DNA of 29,561 nucleotides, taken from positions 1-29,561 of the forward strand of contig DATIXI010000002.1 of the NCBI GenBank assembly GCA_035518635.1, in the 5' to 3' direction. Position numbers and translations under genes: made by a program. Numbering within the stretch: position 1 is the stretch's first letter; each line of letters opens with the position of its first letter. The notes under the pieces are model-generated. The model was given only the letters and a program-made list of their open reading frames with translations, was not told the DNA's origin and did no database searches. This document shows positions 21,281 through 29,264 of the stretch, piece by piece. This DNA is from AC-32 sp035518635. Its GTDB lineage: Bacteria > Actinomycetota > Thermoleophilia > Gaiellales > Gaiellaceae.

Positions 21281-23269
21281 CTAGTGCAGCAGCCGGCCGA
21301 CCTGGTCGAAGTACCGGCTCGTCGGTGCGCCGACGCCGGTCACGTCGTCCCAGCCGCGACCCGTCTTGAGCGACGAGTCCTCGTCGAACGTGCGCAGCGA
21401 GTACACGATGCCGTCGCTGGCGTTCTCGCCGTTGACGTAGTCGCTGCGGATGTTGCCGAGATCGCCCTGCGGCGTGACGTCGTAGTAGGCGCCGTGCCGG
21501 TAGAGCAGGTAGATCAACGGATTGGCGAAGCCGATCCGCGAGTGCCCTTCGGCTGCCGCCTGGACGCCCGCCATCAGCGGCGACGAGAGGCTCGTCCCGC
21601 CGATGCGGTACTCGCCGTAGTGGACGCCCGGAGGCCCGTAGCGGCTCGGCAGGTCGAAGTCCTGCGTCTCGCCGACGAGCATGCCCGTCGTCGGGTCGCC
21701 GACGAGCCCGATGTCCGGAACGGCCCGGCCGCCCGTGGGCGAGTGGACCACGCCGTACTGATAGGCCGGCTCGTCGAAGACCTGGCTGTAGCCACCGCCC
21801 GCGCCGTAGTAGAACGGCGGAACCTCGTCGTCATACGGCACCCAGGACAGGCCATCGTCGGACAGGAGCCATTTCGACGTGCCCCAGCCGGTCTCGAAGC
21901 CGCGCCGGTCGTGGCTGTCGACAGCGAGGGACGTCCCGCCGACCGAGGTGGCCCACGGGTCGCCGGTCGGGAACTCGGGATGCGCATAGCCGAACGCGTC
22001 GAGGTCGTCGCCGTTGTCGCCCGACGAGAAGTAGAAGCCGATCCCCTGGACCGCGCCCTGCTTGAAGATCGACTCGTACGCGTTGACGAGCGAGTCGTCG
22101 ATCGTGCTGTAGAGCACGCCGTTGTCGACGAAGAACGTCGGATCGCCCCACGAGTTGGTGACGATCGACGCCTTGTTGTCGGTCACGACCTGCGAGAGCG
22201 ACGCCAGGAGGTCGTCGTCGAAGCAGCTCGACGCGCCGTAGTAGTAGACGTTCGCACCGGGAGCCATCCCGTGGGCGGCCTCGATGTCGAGCGCCTGCTC
22301 GCCGTACCAGTCGTTCCCGCCGCACGCCTCGACGTTGGGATCGTCGGGGGGCGGCTCCGGGAAGCTGCGATCCTGGAACTGGCCCTTGGCGAACTTCTTG
22401 TCGCCGTGGCGCTGGGAGTAGGTGTTCGCGTCGGCCTCCAGGGTCGAGGCGTCGAACGCGTCGGTGATCGCGATCGTGGCGCCCTTGCCCAGGTTGCTCT
22501 CCGAGCCCGGCCCGTCCTCGCCGTACGCACCACGCAGCTGTGACGGCACGTAGCCGCACACGGCGTACGGGAGCCGCTTGCCCTTGAACTTCGGCTGGTC
22601 GTACGCGACCTTCTGGCCGTAGTAGCTCGAGCACGGCGTGCCGTTGACGAACGGGGCCGGCGCGCCGAGGTCGGCGGGCTTCATCATGTGGCCCAGCTTC
22701 GTCAGGCCCGTGACCGAGAGCACGTTGGCCGCGAGCGAGTTCGGGACGGAAAGCGTCTTCGCCGGCGCCTGCACCTGCTTGCCCTTGACCCCGAACCTCG
22801 CGAGCTGCGTCGAGAACGCCGCGTTGATCGCGGCGGCCGAGCCGCTCACTGCCAGGTAGTGGTTGTCGGGCCCGACCCTGTCGATTTGCAGGCCGGCAGC
22901 CGTCAGCCAGCGCATCACGGCGGCGACCTGAGCGGCCGTCGGCGCGAAGCGGGCTACGTACTGCGCGTTCGAGATGTACTTGCGGTACTGAGAGCTGGCG
23001 GGATCGCTGACCTCCCTCGCGAGTGCGTCGAGCTGCGCGGAGTTGCGCGGCGCGAGCCAGACCCGCGCGTTCACCGAGTGGGTCGCGGCGACCGCTCCCG
23101 TGAGGCGTCCGGGTGACGCCCACGAGGGCTTCGTGCCCGCGAGCTGGAACCGGCTGTGGCGGCGGACGAGCTTCGGCGCACTGACCGCCGCCGTCGCCCC
23201 CAGCAAGGCCGCACACGTGAGAACGCCCACCGCAAGCACAAGCAGGCGCCCCTTCCGAGATGACTTCAT
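21281..23269 (-). CDS. Secreted sedolisin-type serine-carboxyl protease (peptidase S53)
   Basis: The 662-residue preproprotein has a signal peptide (about 1-30) and a pro-kumamolisin activation domain (about 50-195, SVNARVWLAPRNSAQLDALAREVSDPASSQYRKYISNAQYVARFAP). The catalytic domain follows (about 215-655). The triad is visible: Glu324 and Asp328 in WYGEQALDIEAAHGMAPGA, and Ser560 in IGGTSLSSPLMAG; Asp418 of SSGDNGDD is the oxyanion-hole residue. The C-terminal WDDVTGVGAPT resembles the calcium site of the family. Such enzymes work outside the cell, mostly at acidic pH, and mature by self-cleavage. The start is supported by the ribosome binding site GGAGGGGG (23279-23286). It faces the RTX gene across two terminators. 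Confidence 0.95.
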   Translation of the reverse strand: MKSSRKGRLLVLAVGVLTCAALLGATAAVSAPKLVRRHSRFQLAGTKPSWASPGRLTGAVAATHSVNARVWLAPRNSAQLDALAREVSDPASSQYRKYISNAQYVARFAPTAAQVAAVMRWLTAAGLQIDRVGPDNHYLAVSGSAAAINAAFSTQLARFGVKGKQVQAPAKTLSVPNSLAANVLSVTGLTKLGHMMKPADLGAPAPFVNGTPCSSYYGQKVAYDQPKFKGKRLPYAVCGYVPSQLRGAYGEDGPGSESNLGKGATIAITDAFDASTLEADANTYSQRHGDKKFAKGQFQDRSFPEPPPDDPNVEACGGNDWYGEQALDIEAAHGMAPGANVYYYGASSCFDDDLLASLSQVVTDNKASIVTNSWGDPTFFVDNGVLYSTIDDSLVNAYESIFKQGAVQGIGFYFSSGDNGDDLDAFGYAHPEFPTGDPWATSVGGTSLAVDSHDRRGFETGWGTSKWLLSDDGLSWVPYDDEVPPFYYGAGGGYSQVFDEPAYQYGVVHSPTGGRAVPDIGLVGDPTTGMLVGETQDFDLPSRYGPPGVHYGEYRIGGTSLSSPLMAGVQAAAEGHSRIGFANPLIYLLYRHGAYYDVTPQGDLGNIRSDYVNGENASDGIVYSLRTFDEDSSLKTGRGWDDVTGVGAPTSRYFDQVGRLLH

Positions 23270-23300
23270 GTTGTGAAACCCCCTCCTTCGCGGAATGCAA

Positions 23301-23357
23301 CCCGGGTCAATCGCGCCCGGGCAACCGCATCTTGAATCAAGCAGGCCAACTATTCAA
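23301..23357. repeat. Repeats in the divergent promoter region between protease and small secreted protein
   Basis: CCCGGG occurs at 23301-23306 and 23316-23321 (15-base period). An inverted repeat, TTGAAT (23332-23337) and ATTCAA (23352-23357), has a 14-base spacer and lies in an AT-rich patch unusual for this genome. They are plausible control sites for either gene; no specific regulator is suggested. Confidence 0.3.
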
Positions 23358-23362
23358 TTGGA

Positions 23363-23368
23363 TACCGT
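23363..23368 (+). promoter_or_regulatory. -10 box (TACCGT) of the small secreted protein
   Basis: TACCGT is followed by 7 bases and the GTG at 23376, the same geometry as the other leaderless candidates in this window. It is preceded by an AT-rich patch. Confidence 0.45.
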
Positions 23369-23375
23369 TGTTTCC

Positions 23376-23837
23376 GTGCGAAAGGCCGCCTGCCTCGCCG
23401 CCGCCGCCACGCTTCTGCTCGTCCCGGGCGCGTGGGCAGGCATAGGCGGCGCGAAGGTCAGGCTCTCGAGCAACCGGGCCGGCGCGCGGCCGGTCGCGGT
23501 CAGGGTGACGTTCGGGGCCGAGCTGCAGTGCGGCCGCCTCCCGTGGCGCGCGATCTTGCTTCGGCTGCCGGCCCAGGAGCGTGTGCCGACCCACATCGCG
23601 GCCGCGGACGTCCTCGTCGGCGGCGCGCACGCGAGCCGGGTCACCGTCTCGAAGCGCACGCTGGCGATCGGCATCCCGCACCCCGCCGGAATGGTCTGCG
23701 ACTCGATCCGGCCCGGGCAGGCCACCATCCTGATCACCCGCGCCGCGGGGCTCGGCAACCCCGGGGCTCCCGGCAGGTACGCGTTCGTCGTCCGCCACGG
23801 CGCGGAGACGGCGACCGCCTGGGTGACGATCCGCTAG
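23376..23837 (+). CDS. Small secreted protein of unknown function (153 aa)
   Basis: The GTG at 23376 gives a typical signal peptide (VRKAACLAAAATLLLVPGAWA, about 1-21) and fits the TACCGT box 7 bases upstream; the longer ORF from 23295 would place 27 unlikely residues before it. The mature part (about 132 residues) is beta-rich, with two cysteines (FGAELQCGRLPW and GMVCDSIRPG) that may form a disulfide. It ends in RYAFVVRHGAETATAWVTIR, like an Ig-like or beta-sandwich domain. No known family is recognised. It ends 3 bases from the convergent homogentisate dioxygenase gene. Confidence 0.75.
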   Translation: MRKAACLAAAATLLLVPGAWAGIGGAKVRLSSNRAGARPVAVRVTFGAELQCGRLPWRAILLRLPAQERVPTHIAAADVLVGGAHASRVTVSKRTLAIGIPHPAGMVCDSIRPGQATILITRAAGLGNPGAPGRYAFVVRHGAETATAWVTIR

Positions 23838-23840
23838 CGG

Positions 23841-25049
23841 CTAGAAGTGCGACGTGACCCCGGCGGGGTCCTCGTCCGTGCTCCCGCCCGCCGGCGCGCG
23901 CTCCTCCAGCCACGAGTAGGCGTACTCGCCGTCGTCGAGCTCCTGAGCGAGCGTCGTCAGGCGGAGCGGGTGGAACGTGTCGCACATGACCGCGAGCTCG
24001 TGGGTCTCGGTCTGGCCGATCGACTTCTCGGCGAGGCCAGGGTGCGGCCCGTGCGGGATCCCCGAGGGGTGCAGCGTGACCGAGCCGACGTCCACCGCCT
24101 TGCGCGAGGAGAAGTTGCCCGAGACGTAATAGATCATCTCCTCGGAGTTCAGGTTCGAGTGGTGGTAGGGGATCGGGATCGCCATCGGGTCGAAGTCGAG
24201 CTTGCGGGGGCAGAACGAGCAGATCACGAAGTTCCGGCCCTGGAACGTCTGGTGCGAGGGAGGCGGCATGTGGATCCGCCCGGTGATCGGCTCGAAGTCG
24301 TGGATCGAGAACGTCCACGGGTAGACGTAGCCGTCCCAGCCCACGACGTCGAAGGGGTGGTAGTCGAGCGCGTAGGTCTGGTAGCCGTCGCGCACGCGCA
24401 CCTTGACGTGGAACTCGCCTCGGTCGCGGCACGTCCTGAGCTCGGTCGGCGGGTGGATGTCGCGGTGGTAGTAGGGCGCCTGCTCGAGCAGCTGCCCGTA
24501 CTCGTTCCGGTAGCGCTTCGGGATCTCGATCAGCCCGGGCGACTCGAACACGAGGTACCGCTGCTCGCCCTCGGGCCGGAAGCGGTAGGTCGTCCCGCGC
24601 GGGACGACGACGTAGTCGCCCTCGCGGTACGGGAGGTCGCCGAAGATCGTCTCGACGACGCCGGTGCCCTCGTGGACGAAGATCACCTCGTCGCCCTCGC
24701 CGTTGCGGAAGAAGCAGTCCATCGCGTCGTCGGGCCGGCAGAGCGAGATCTCGACGTCGTCGTTCCACATCAGCAGCCGGCGGCCGCTGACCGCGTCGCC
24801 CCCGGGCTCCACGCCGAAGGTCCGGAAATGGCGGTGGGCGTGGCCCTCGGGGACCCACTCGTCCCGCTCGATCGGCTCGAACTCGCCGACCTCGGTGATC
24901 CGGCACGGCGAGGTGAGGTGGTAGAGGATCGACTCGTTCCCGTCGAAGCCCTCGAGGCCCATGACCTCCTCGGTCAGGAGCGTCCCGTTGTCCCGGAACT
25001 GGACGTGCCGCTTCTTCGGGACGTCTCCTCGGATCTGGTACGTGGGCAC
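23841..25049 (-). CDS. hmgA: Homogentisate 1,2-dioxygenase
   Basis: The enzyme opens the ring of homogentisate to maleylacetoacetate in tyrosine and phenylalanine breakdown, using iron(II) and oxygen. The iron ligands can be placed by spacing: His297 and Glu303 in YHHSNLNSEEMIYYV, and His333 in SGIPHGPHPG. These keep the same distances (6 and 30 residues) as the known ligands of the human enzyme. The two cupin-like halves and RGTTYRFRPEGEQRYLVFESPG are also visible. The 402-residue length is typical of the shorter bacterial form. The GTG at 25049 is chosen because TATCCT lies 6 bases upstream and the conserved PTYQIRGDVPKKRHVQFR begins there. The fumarylacetoacetase-family gene of the same pathway lies 3.3 kb away on the same strand. 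Confidence 0.92.
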   Translation of the reverse strand: MPTYQIRGDVPKKRHVQFRDNGTLLTEEVMGLEGFDGNESILYHLTSPCRITEVGEFEPIERDEWVPEGHAHRHFRTFGVEPGGDAVSGRRLLMWNDDVEISLCRPDDAMDCFFRNGEGDEVIFVHEGTGVVETIFGDLPYREGDYVVVPRGTTYRFRPEGEQRYLVFESPGLIEIPKRYRNEYGQLLEQAPYYHRDIHPPTELRTCRDRGEFHVKVRVRDGYQTYALDYHPFDVVGWDGYVYPWTFSIHDFEPITGRIHMPPPSHQTFQGRNFVICSFCPRKLDFDPMAIPIPYHHSNLNSEEMIYYVSGNFSSRKAVDVGSVTLHPSGIPHGPHPGLAEKSIGQTETHELAVMCDTFHPLRLTTLAQELDDGEYAYSWLEERAPAGGSTDEDPAGVTSHF

Positions 25050-25055
25050 GAGCGA

Positions 25056-25061
25056 AGGATA
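25056..25061 (-). promoter_or_regulatory. -10 box (TATCCT) of homogentisate dioxygenase, probably leaderless
   Basis: TATCCT on the minus strand lies 6 bases before the GTG at 25049 and just after the stop of the upstream flavoenzyme gene, so the dioxygenase may have its own promoter as well as read-through. Confidence 0.4.
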
Positions 25062-25062
25062 G

Positions 25063-26073
25063 TCAGCCTGCGAGCGCCTCGGCCGCAAGGGCGGCCAGGC
25101 GCGCGCCGACGGCAGGCCCGAACTTGAACGCGTGCCCCGAGCAGGCGGAGCCGACGACGATCCGGCCGTGGCGCTCGAGCACGAAGCTGTCGTCGACGGT
25201 GTTCGTGTAGAAGCAGGTCTGGACCTCGACCGGCTCGGGGTCGGCAAGGGTGAACGTTCGGCCGGCCCACTCCGTCACCTCGTCCACGATCGCGTGGTCG
25301 GGGCCGCCTTCCTCGTCCGGGTCGGCCGGGATGCCGGACTTGTGGTGGCCGACCTTGAGCCCGTACACCGGGTCGTACACCGAGTAGAAGCCGTGGAGGT
25401 TGTCGACCATGGTCACGGTCGAGGGAACCGGTGATTCCCGCTCCAGACGGAAGAAGAGCACGGTCTCGCGCGTCTCGACGACCGGCAGCTCGATCCCGGC
25501 CTGCGCGAGGAGCGCCCTGGCCCACGGGCCCGCGGTGACGACGAGGGCCCGCGCGTCGACATCGTCGAGCGACTCGACCTTCGACTCGTAGGAGACACGG
25601 CCGCCCCGCTGCTCCACTCCGGCCTGGAACGCGGCGAGCGCGCGGTCGGCAAGGACGTAACCTGCCTCGGGCTGCAGCATCCCGACGTAGCCCTCCGGAG
25701 CGCGCAGGTCGAACCGCCGCAGGAGCTCGTCCGCGTCGAGCACCTCGGTCTCGACGCCCTCGGCGGCGAGCGCAGCGCGCGAGCTCTCGCCCAGGTGGCC
25801 CACGAGCTCGACGATCCCCGGGAAGCCGAGCAGCCTCTCGCCGGTCTCGGCCTCGAGCTCTCGCCAGCCGACAAGCGCCTCCTGCGCCAGCCGCACCCAC
25901 TCCTCCTCCGGGTAGGCGAGCCGGAAGATGCGCGAGCGCCCGTGGCTGGACCCGCGCGCGTGGCCCGGCGCGAACTGCTCGTGGACGACGACGTCGTGCC
26001 CCTCGCTCGCGAGTGCCCAGGCCGTGGCCAGCCCGTTCACCCCTGCGCCGACGACGACCACCTCGGCCTCCAT
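25063..26073 (-). CDS. Monomeric sarcosine oxidase / N-methyltryptophan oxidase-like flavoenzyme
   Basis: The 336-residue protein has an N-terminal FAD-binding Rossmann motif (VVVVGAGVNGLATAWALASEG), the family sequence GSSHGRSRIFRLAY (41-54), and a C-terminal TCFYTNTVDDSF with Cys287. Its position matches the cysteine that holds FAD covalently in monomeric sarcosine oxidase, followed by GSACSGHAFKFGPAVG. It probably oxidises a secondary or N-methylated amino acid and makes hydrogen peroxide; the substrate is unknown. An in-frame TTG at 26097 could extend the protein by 8 residues, but the ATG at 26073 starts right before the FAD motif. It lies 13 bases upstream of the dioxygenase gene on the same strand. 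Confidence 0.9.
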   Translation of the reverse strand: MEAEVVVVGAGVNGLATAWALASEGHDVVVHEQFAPGHARGSSHGRSRIFRLAYPEEEWVRLAQEALVGWRELEAETGERLLGFPGIVELVGHLGESSRAALAAEGVETEVLDADELLRRFDLRAPEGYVGMLQPEAGYVLADRALAAFQAGVEQRGGRVSYESKVESLDDVDARALVVTAGPWARALLAQAGIELPVVETRETVLFFRLERESPVPSTVTMVDNLHGFYSVYDPVYGLKVGHHKSGIPADPDEEGGPDHAIVDEVTEWAGRTFTLADPEPVEVQTCFYTNTVDDSFVLERHGRIVVGSACSGHAFKFGPAVGARLAALAAEALAG

Positions 26074-26097
26074 GGCCCTATCGTGCCCCAACTCCAA

Positions 26098-26112
26098 GTA
26101 ACAGTCTGTTAC
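26098..26112. promoter_or_regulatory. Perfect palindrome GTAACAG-T-CTGTTAC (candidate TetR-type operator)
   Basis: A perfect 7-1-7 palindrome lies 25 bases upstream of the flavoenzyme ATG and 22 bases past the end of the MMPL gene. It has the size and symmetry of TetR- or GntR-family operators. No such regulator gene is in the window. Confidence 0.5.
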
Positions 26113-26133
26113 AAGGTTCGCGGGGGGGCCCGG

Positions 26134-28260
26134 CTATGGCCTGACGCGCAGGGTGCGGGCGGCCCAGGCGGGCAGGTACCAGTTCCAGCGGCCCGCAAGC
26201 GCCATCGTCGAGGGGAGCAGCAGGCCCCGGACGAGCGTGATGTCGATCAGGATCGCGACCGCGAGCCCGAAGCCGAGCTGCTGCATCGGCGGAATCGACC
26301 CGAGCAGGAAGCCGCTGAAGGTGGCGGCCATGATCAGGCCGGCGGCGGTGACGATCCTGCCCGTATGCGCGAGCCCGTGCGCGACCGCGCCGGTGTTCGA
26401 GCGTGTCTTCTCCCAAGCCTCGCGCATCCGGGTGACGAGGAAGACCTCGTAGTCCATCGAGAGCCCGAACAGCAGCGTGAACATGAACACCGGGATCCAG
26501 CCCTCGATCTGATTCACCTTCAGGAACCCGGCCCAGCTGCCCCAGCCCCACTGGAAGACCGCGATCATCAGGCCGCTCGCCGCGGCCACCGTCAGCAGAT
26601 TGAGGGCGATCGCCTTCAGCGGGAGGAGGAGCGAGCGGAACGCGCGCGCGAGCAGCACGTAGGTCAGGCCGAGCACTCCCAGGATCAGCCATGGGAAGGA
26701 ACCGAGCGTGCGGGAGATGAAGTCGCTGGCGTAGGCGGCGCCGCCGCCCGCGGTCACGACGACCGACGAGGGAAAGTCGGCGTCCGGGATCAGGCGGCCG
26801 CGCAGCCGGTCGGCGAACGACTGGGCCTGCGGGCTCGCCGAGTCGTGGCGGCCGACGACGTCGACCCGGAGGTACCGGCCGGTCCGGTCGCGGAGGACCC
26901 GCGACACCGTCACGACCTCCCGGTCGGAGCGCAGCAGCAGGCGGAGCCGGCCCAGGGCGGGCATGGAGGAGCTCACGCGGCTCTCCGGGCTGTGGACGAG
27001 GATCGTGGTCGGGTCGAGCGTGTCGCCGTCTGCCCCACGCTGGAGCTGCGCGAGGCCCTTCATCGCGGGAATCCCCTTCGGAAGGCTGCCGCTGTCCGAC
27101 CCGGGGCCGACCCGGATCCCGATCAGCGGCATTGCCGCGAGCACGAGCAGCGTCGCGGTCAGCGGCGCGAGCACCTTCGCCCGCCGCATGACCCAGCCCG
27201 CGTGCGCCGCCCACAGGCGGAGCTCGCTCGTGTGGCGCCATTCCGCGAGCCTCCCCGGCACGAACCGGATGCGCTCGAGCCGCTCGCCGAACGTGAGCAG
27301 GAGCACCGGAAGCAGCGTCAGCGCACAGAGGACGCTGACCATCGGGATGAGCAGCCCTCCGACCCCGAAGCCGCGCAGGAACGGCACCGGCAGGAGGAGC
27401 ATCAGCGCGAGGCCCATCGAGATCGCGAGCCCGCTGAAGACGATCGTCCGGCCCGCGTGACGCATCGTCTCCGCGACGGCGTGCTCGTGCTCTCGCCCCT
27501 GCCGCCGCTCGTCTCGGTAGCGGTGGACGACGAGCAGTGAGTAGTCGATCGAGATCCCGAGCCCGATCATCAGGACCATGTTGCGGAGGTAGTCGCTCAG
27601 CTCGAGCACGTGCGCGGCCCCCCAGGCCATCCCGAGCGACGGGAAGATCGTCGCGGCGGCGAAGACGAACGGGAGCACGGCCGACGCCGTGCCGAACACC
27701 AGGAGCAGGATCACGAGCGCGGCCGGCACCGCCAGGTACAGCTCGCCCACCTTCAGGTCGCGGGCCAGCACCGGTCCCATGTCGTGGCTGATCGCCGCGT
27801 CGCCGGTGACGAGGACGTCGGGGCCGAGGCTGTCACGGAGCAGGTCGGTCTGGGCCGCCGCCTGGCTGCCGTCCTGGCTCGTCTCGACGAACGCCGCGGC
27901 GGCTCCCGAGGGCAAGGACTCGGTCCCGTCGACGGTGCCGCCCTGGAGCAGGCGGGCCGCGCGCTTCCCCGCGAGCCGGGCCCTGGCGAGCGCGTGGTCG
28001 CCGTCGACGATCAGGACGAAGCCGGAGCCGGAGCGCACGCCGTACTTCGTCTCGAGCACCTGCTTGACACGCGCCGAGTCGGTCCCAGGTAGCGAGAAGC
28101 CACTCTGGAGCAGCGGCGTCAGCCGCATCGCGCCGAGCCCACCCGCCACGATCGCGGCCAGCCAGACCGTCGAGACGAGCAGCCGGTGGCGAAGACAGAA
28201 GGCGATCAGCCGGGCGAACAGCCCGTCCACATCTCCGTTGCGTTCGTCGCTGCCGTTCAC
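26134..28260 (-). CDS. MMPL/RND-family membrane transporter
   Basis: The 708-residue protein has two similar halves. Each starts with one membrane helix and an extracytoplasmic loop (about 40-185 and 380-520) and continues with a block of about five helices. The family motifs are SIDYSLLVVHRYRDERRQG in the first half and SMDYEVFLVTRMREAWEKT in the second, whose Asp-Tyr pairs drive proton coupling. Such proteins export lipids or hydrophobic compounds, as mycobacterial MmpL do; the cargo is unknown. The GTG at 28260 is chosen because the ribosome binding site GGAAGGGG (28264-28271) lies just before it; an ORF extends to 28317. The upstream leader has a small hairpin (28275-28289) and a TACCCT box (28305-28310). 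Confidence 0.9.
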   Translation of the reverse strand: MNGSDERNGDVDGLFARLIAFCLRHRLLVSTVWLAAIVAGGLGAMRLTPLLQSGFSLPGTDSARVKQVLETKYGVRSGSGFVLIVDGDHALARARLAGKRAARLLQGGTVDGTESLPSGAAAAFVETSQDGSQAAAQTDLLRDSLGPDVLVTGDAAISHDMGPVLARDLKVGELYLAVPAALVILLLVFGTASAVLPFVFAAATIFPSLGMAWGAAHVLELSDYLRNMVLMIGLGISIDYSLLVVHRYRDERRQGREHEHAVAETMRHAGRTIVFSGLAISMGLALMLLLPVPFLRGFGVGGLLIPMVSVLCALTLLPVLLLTFGERLERIRFVPGRLAEWRHTSELRLWAAHAGWVMRRAKVLAPLTATLLVLAAMPLIGIRVGPGSDSGSLPKGIPAMKGLAQLQRGADGDTLDPTTILVHSPESRVSSSMPALGRLRLLLRSDREVVTVSRVLRDRTGRYLRVDVVGRHDSASPQAQSFADRLRGRLIPDADFPSSVVVTAGGGAAYASDFISRTLGSFPWLILGVLGLTYVLLARAFRSLLLPLKAIALNLLTVAAASGLMIAVFQWGWGSWAGFLKVNQIEGWIPVFMFTLLFGLSMDYEVFLVTRMREAWEKTRSNTGAVAHGLAHTGRIVTAAGLIMAATFSGFLLGSIPPMQQLGFGLAVAILIDITLVRGLLLPSTMALAGRWNWYLPAWAARTLRVRP

Positions 28261-28274
28261 GTGCCCCTTCCTCT

Positions 28275-28289
28275 GTCGGCAGCGCCGAC
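28275..28289. repeat. Small hairpin in the MMPL leader (GTCGGC-AGC-GCCGAC)
   Basis: A 6-bp stem with a 3-base loop sits immediately upstream of the Shine-Dalgarno sequence of the MMPL gene and downstream of its TACCCT -10 box (28305-28310). It could be an operator or tune translation. Confidence 0.35.
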
Positions 28290-28333
28290 GCGATGCCCAA
28301 GCCCAGGGTAGCGGCACGAGGCCTCCGCTGACG

Positions 28334-29155
28334 CTAGTGCCGGTCGCCGACCGTGTTCCTCAGGACGCCGATGCCCTCGACCTCGAGCTCGACTTCGTCG
28401 CCCGGCTGCAGCCAGCGCTCGTCGCCGTGCTCGAGGATGCAGCCGGTCCCGACCGTCCCCGAGCCGAGCACGTCGCCCGGGCGCAGCTCGGTGTTCCGGC
28501 CGGCCTGCGCGACGATCGCCTCCCAGGAGTGGTACATGTCGCCGAGGTTCCCGCGCGAGCGCTCTTCTCCGTTCACGCGCGCGAGCATCTCCAAGCGCAG
28601 GTCGCCGAGCTCGTCGGGCGTCACCACGACCGGCCCGAGCGAGGTCGCGAAGTCCTTCCCCTTCGCCGGCCCGAGCCCAACCTTCATCTCCTTGCGCTGG
28701 AGATCGCGCGCGGACCAGTCGTTCATAATCGTGAACCCGCCGATCTCGCCGTCCGCGCCCATCACGGCCGCGACCTCGAGCTCGTAGTCGAGCGCCTCCG
28801 TGCCCTCCGGGTACGGGATCTCCTCGTCTGGCCCGTAGATCGCGGCCGGGTTCGAGAAGTAGAAGACCGGGATCTCGTACCACTCGGCAGGAACCTCGCC
28901 ACGGCCCGTGACCGCCCGCGCGTTCTTCACGTGCCCCTCGAACGCGTAGAAGTCGCGCACCGACGGCGGGCGGCGGACCGGCGGTAGCAGCCGCACCTGG
29001 TCGAGCGGGTACTCCGCGTGCTCGCGCGCCCTCCCACCTCCCGTGAAGAACGCTTCCAGTGTCTGGGCAGCGAGCTGGATCACGCGGTCGCCCTCGATCC
29101 GCCCCGGCCAGCCGCGGATCTCGTGTGCGACCGGCGTGAACATGCAGAGCTTCAT
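28334..29155 (-). CDS. Fumarylacetoacetase-family hydrolase
   Basis: The 273-residue protein has the FAH fold: the N-terminal domain, then RDFYAFEGHVKNAR with Asp68 and His75. These have the same 7-residue spacing as the metal-binding Asp and catalytic His of fumarylacetoacetase. LDYELEVAAVMG follows with Glu125 and Glu127, and FTIMNDWSARDLQ with Asp146. These cytosolic enzymes cleave C-C bonds of acyl pyruvates and beta-diketones. The presence of homogentisate dioxygenase nearby makes fumarylacetoacetate the likely substrate, but the family is broad and this is inference. The ATG at 29155 has a TAGCCT box 6 bases upstream and no Shine-Dalgarno sequence. It is followed by the MMPL gene on the same strand. 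Confidence 0.88.
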   Translation of the reverse strand: MKLCMFTPVAHEIRGWPGRIEGDRVIQLAAQTLEAFFTGGGRAREHAEYPLDQVRLLPPVRRPPSVRDFYAFEGHVKNARAVTGRGEVPAEWYEIPVFYFSNPAAIYGPDEEIPYPEGTEALDYELEVAAVMGADGEIGGFTIMNDWSARDLQRKEMKVGLGPAKGKDFATSLGPVVVTPDELGDLRLEMLARVNGEERSRGNLGDMYHSWEAIVAQAGRNTELRPGDVLGSGTVGTGCILEHGDERWLQPGDEVELEVEGIGVLRNTVGDRH

Positions 29156-29161
29156 CGCGCG

Positions 29162-29167
29162 AGGCTA
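29162..29167 (-). promoter_or_regulatory. -10 box (TAGCCT) of the FAH-family gene, probably leaderless
   Basis: TAGCCT fits TANNNT and lies 6 bases before the ATG at 29155; a TTGGAG 20 bases further upstream is too far for a standard -35. Confidence 0.35.
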
Positions 29168-29264
29168 TCGAGGGGCACCGGCCTCGTCTCCAAGAATGTG
29201 CGCTAGACGGTCGCACGAGCAGAGCCCGCGCGACCTCTATGGTCGGCGCCGCCCAGTCGGCGCC

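Noticed and set aside
21269..22543. 424-codon plus-strand ORF opposite the S53 protease
   Set aside because: Antisense shadow; the minus strand has the complete protease with catalytic residues.
23831..23840. CCGCTAGCGG palindrome between convergent genes as a terminator
   Set aside because: Stem of at most 5 bp including the stop codon; too short to claim.
29242..29264. GTCGGCGCC direct repeat and GGCGCC hairpin after the cation transporter gene
   Set aside because: Short and common in GC-rich DNA; could be a weak terminator, but the evidence is too thin to list as a feature.
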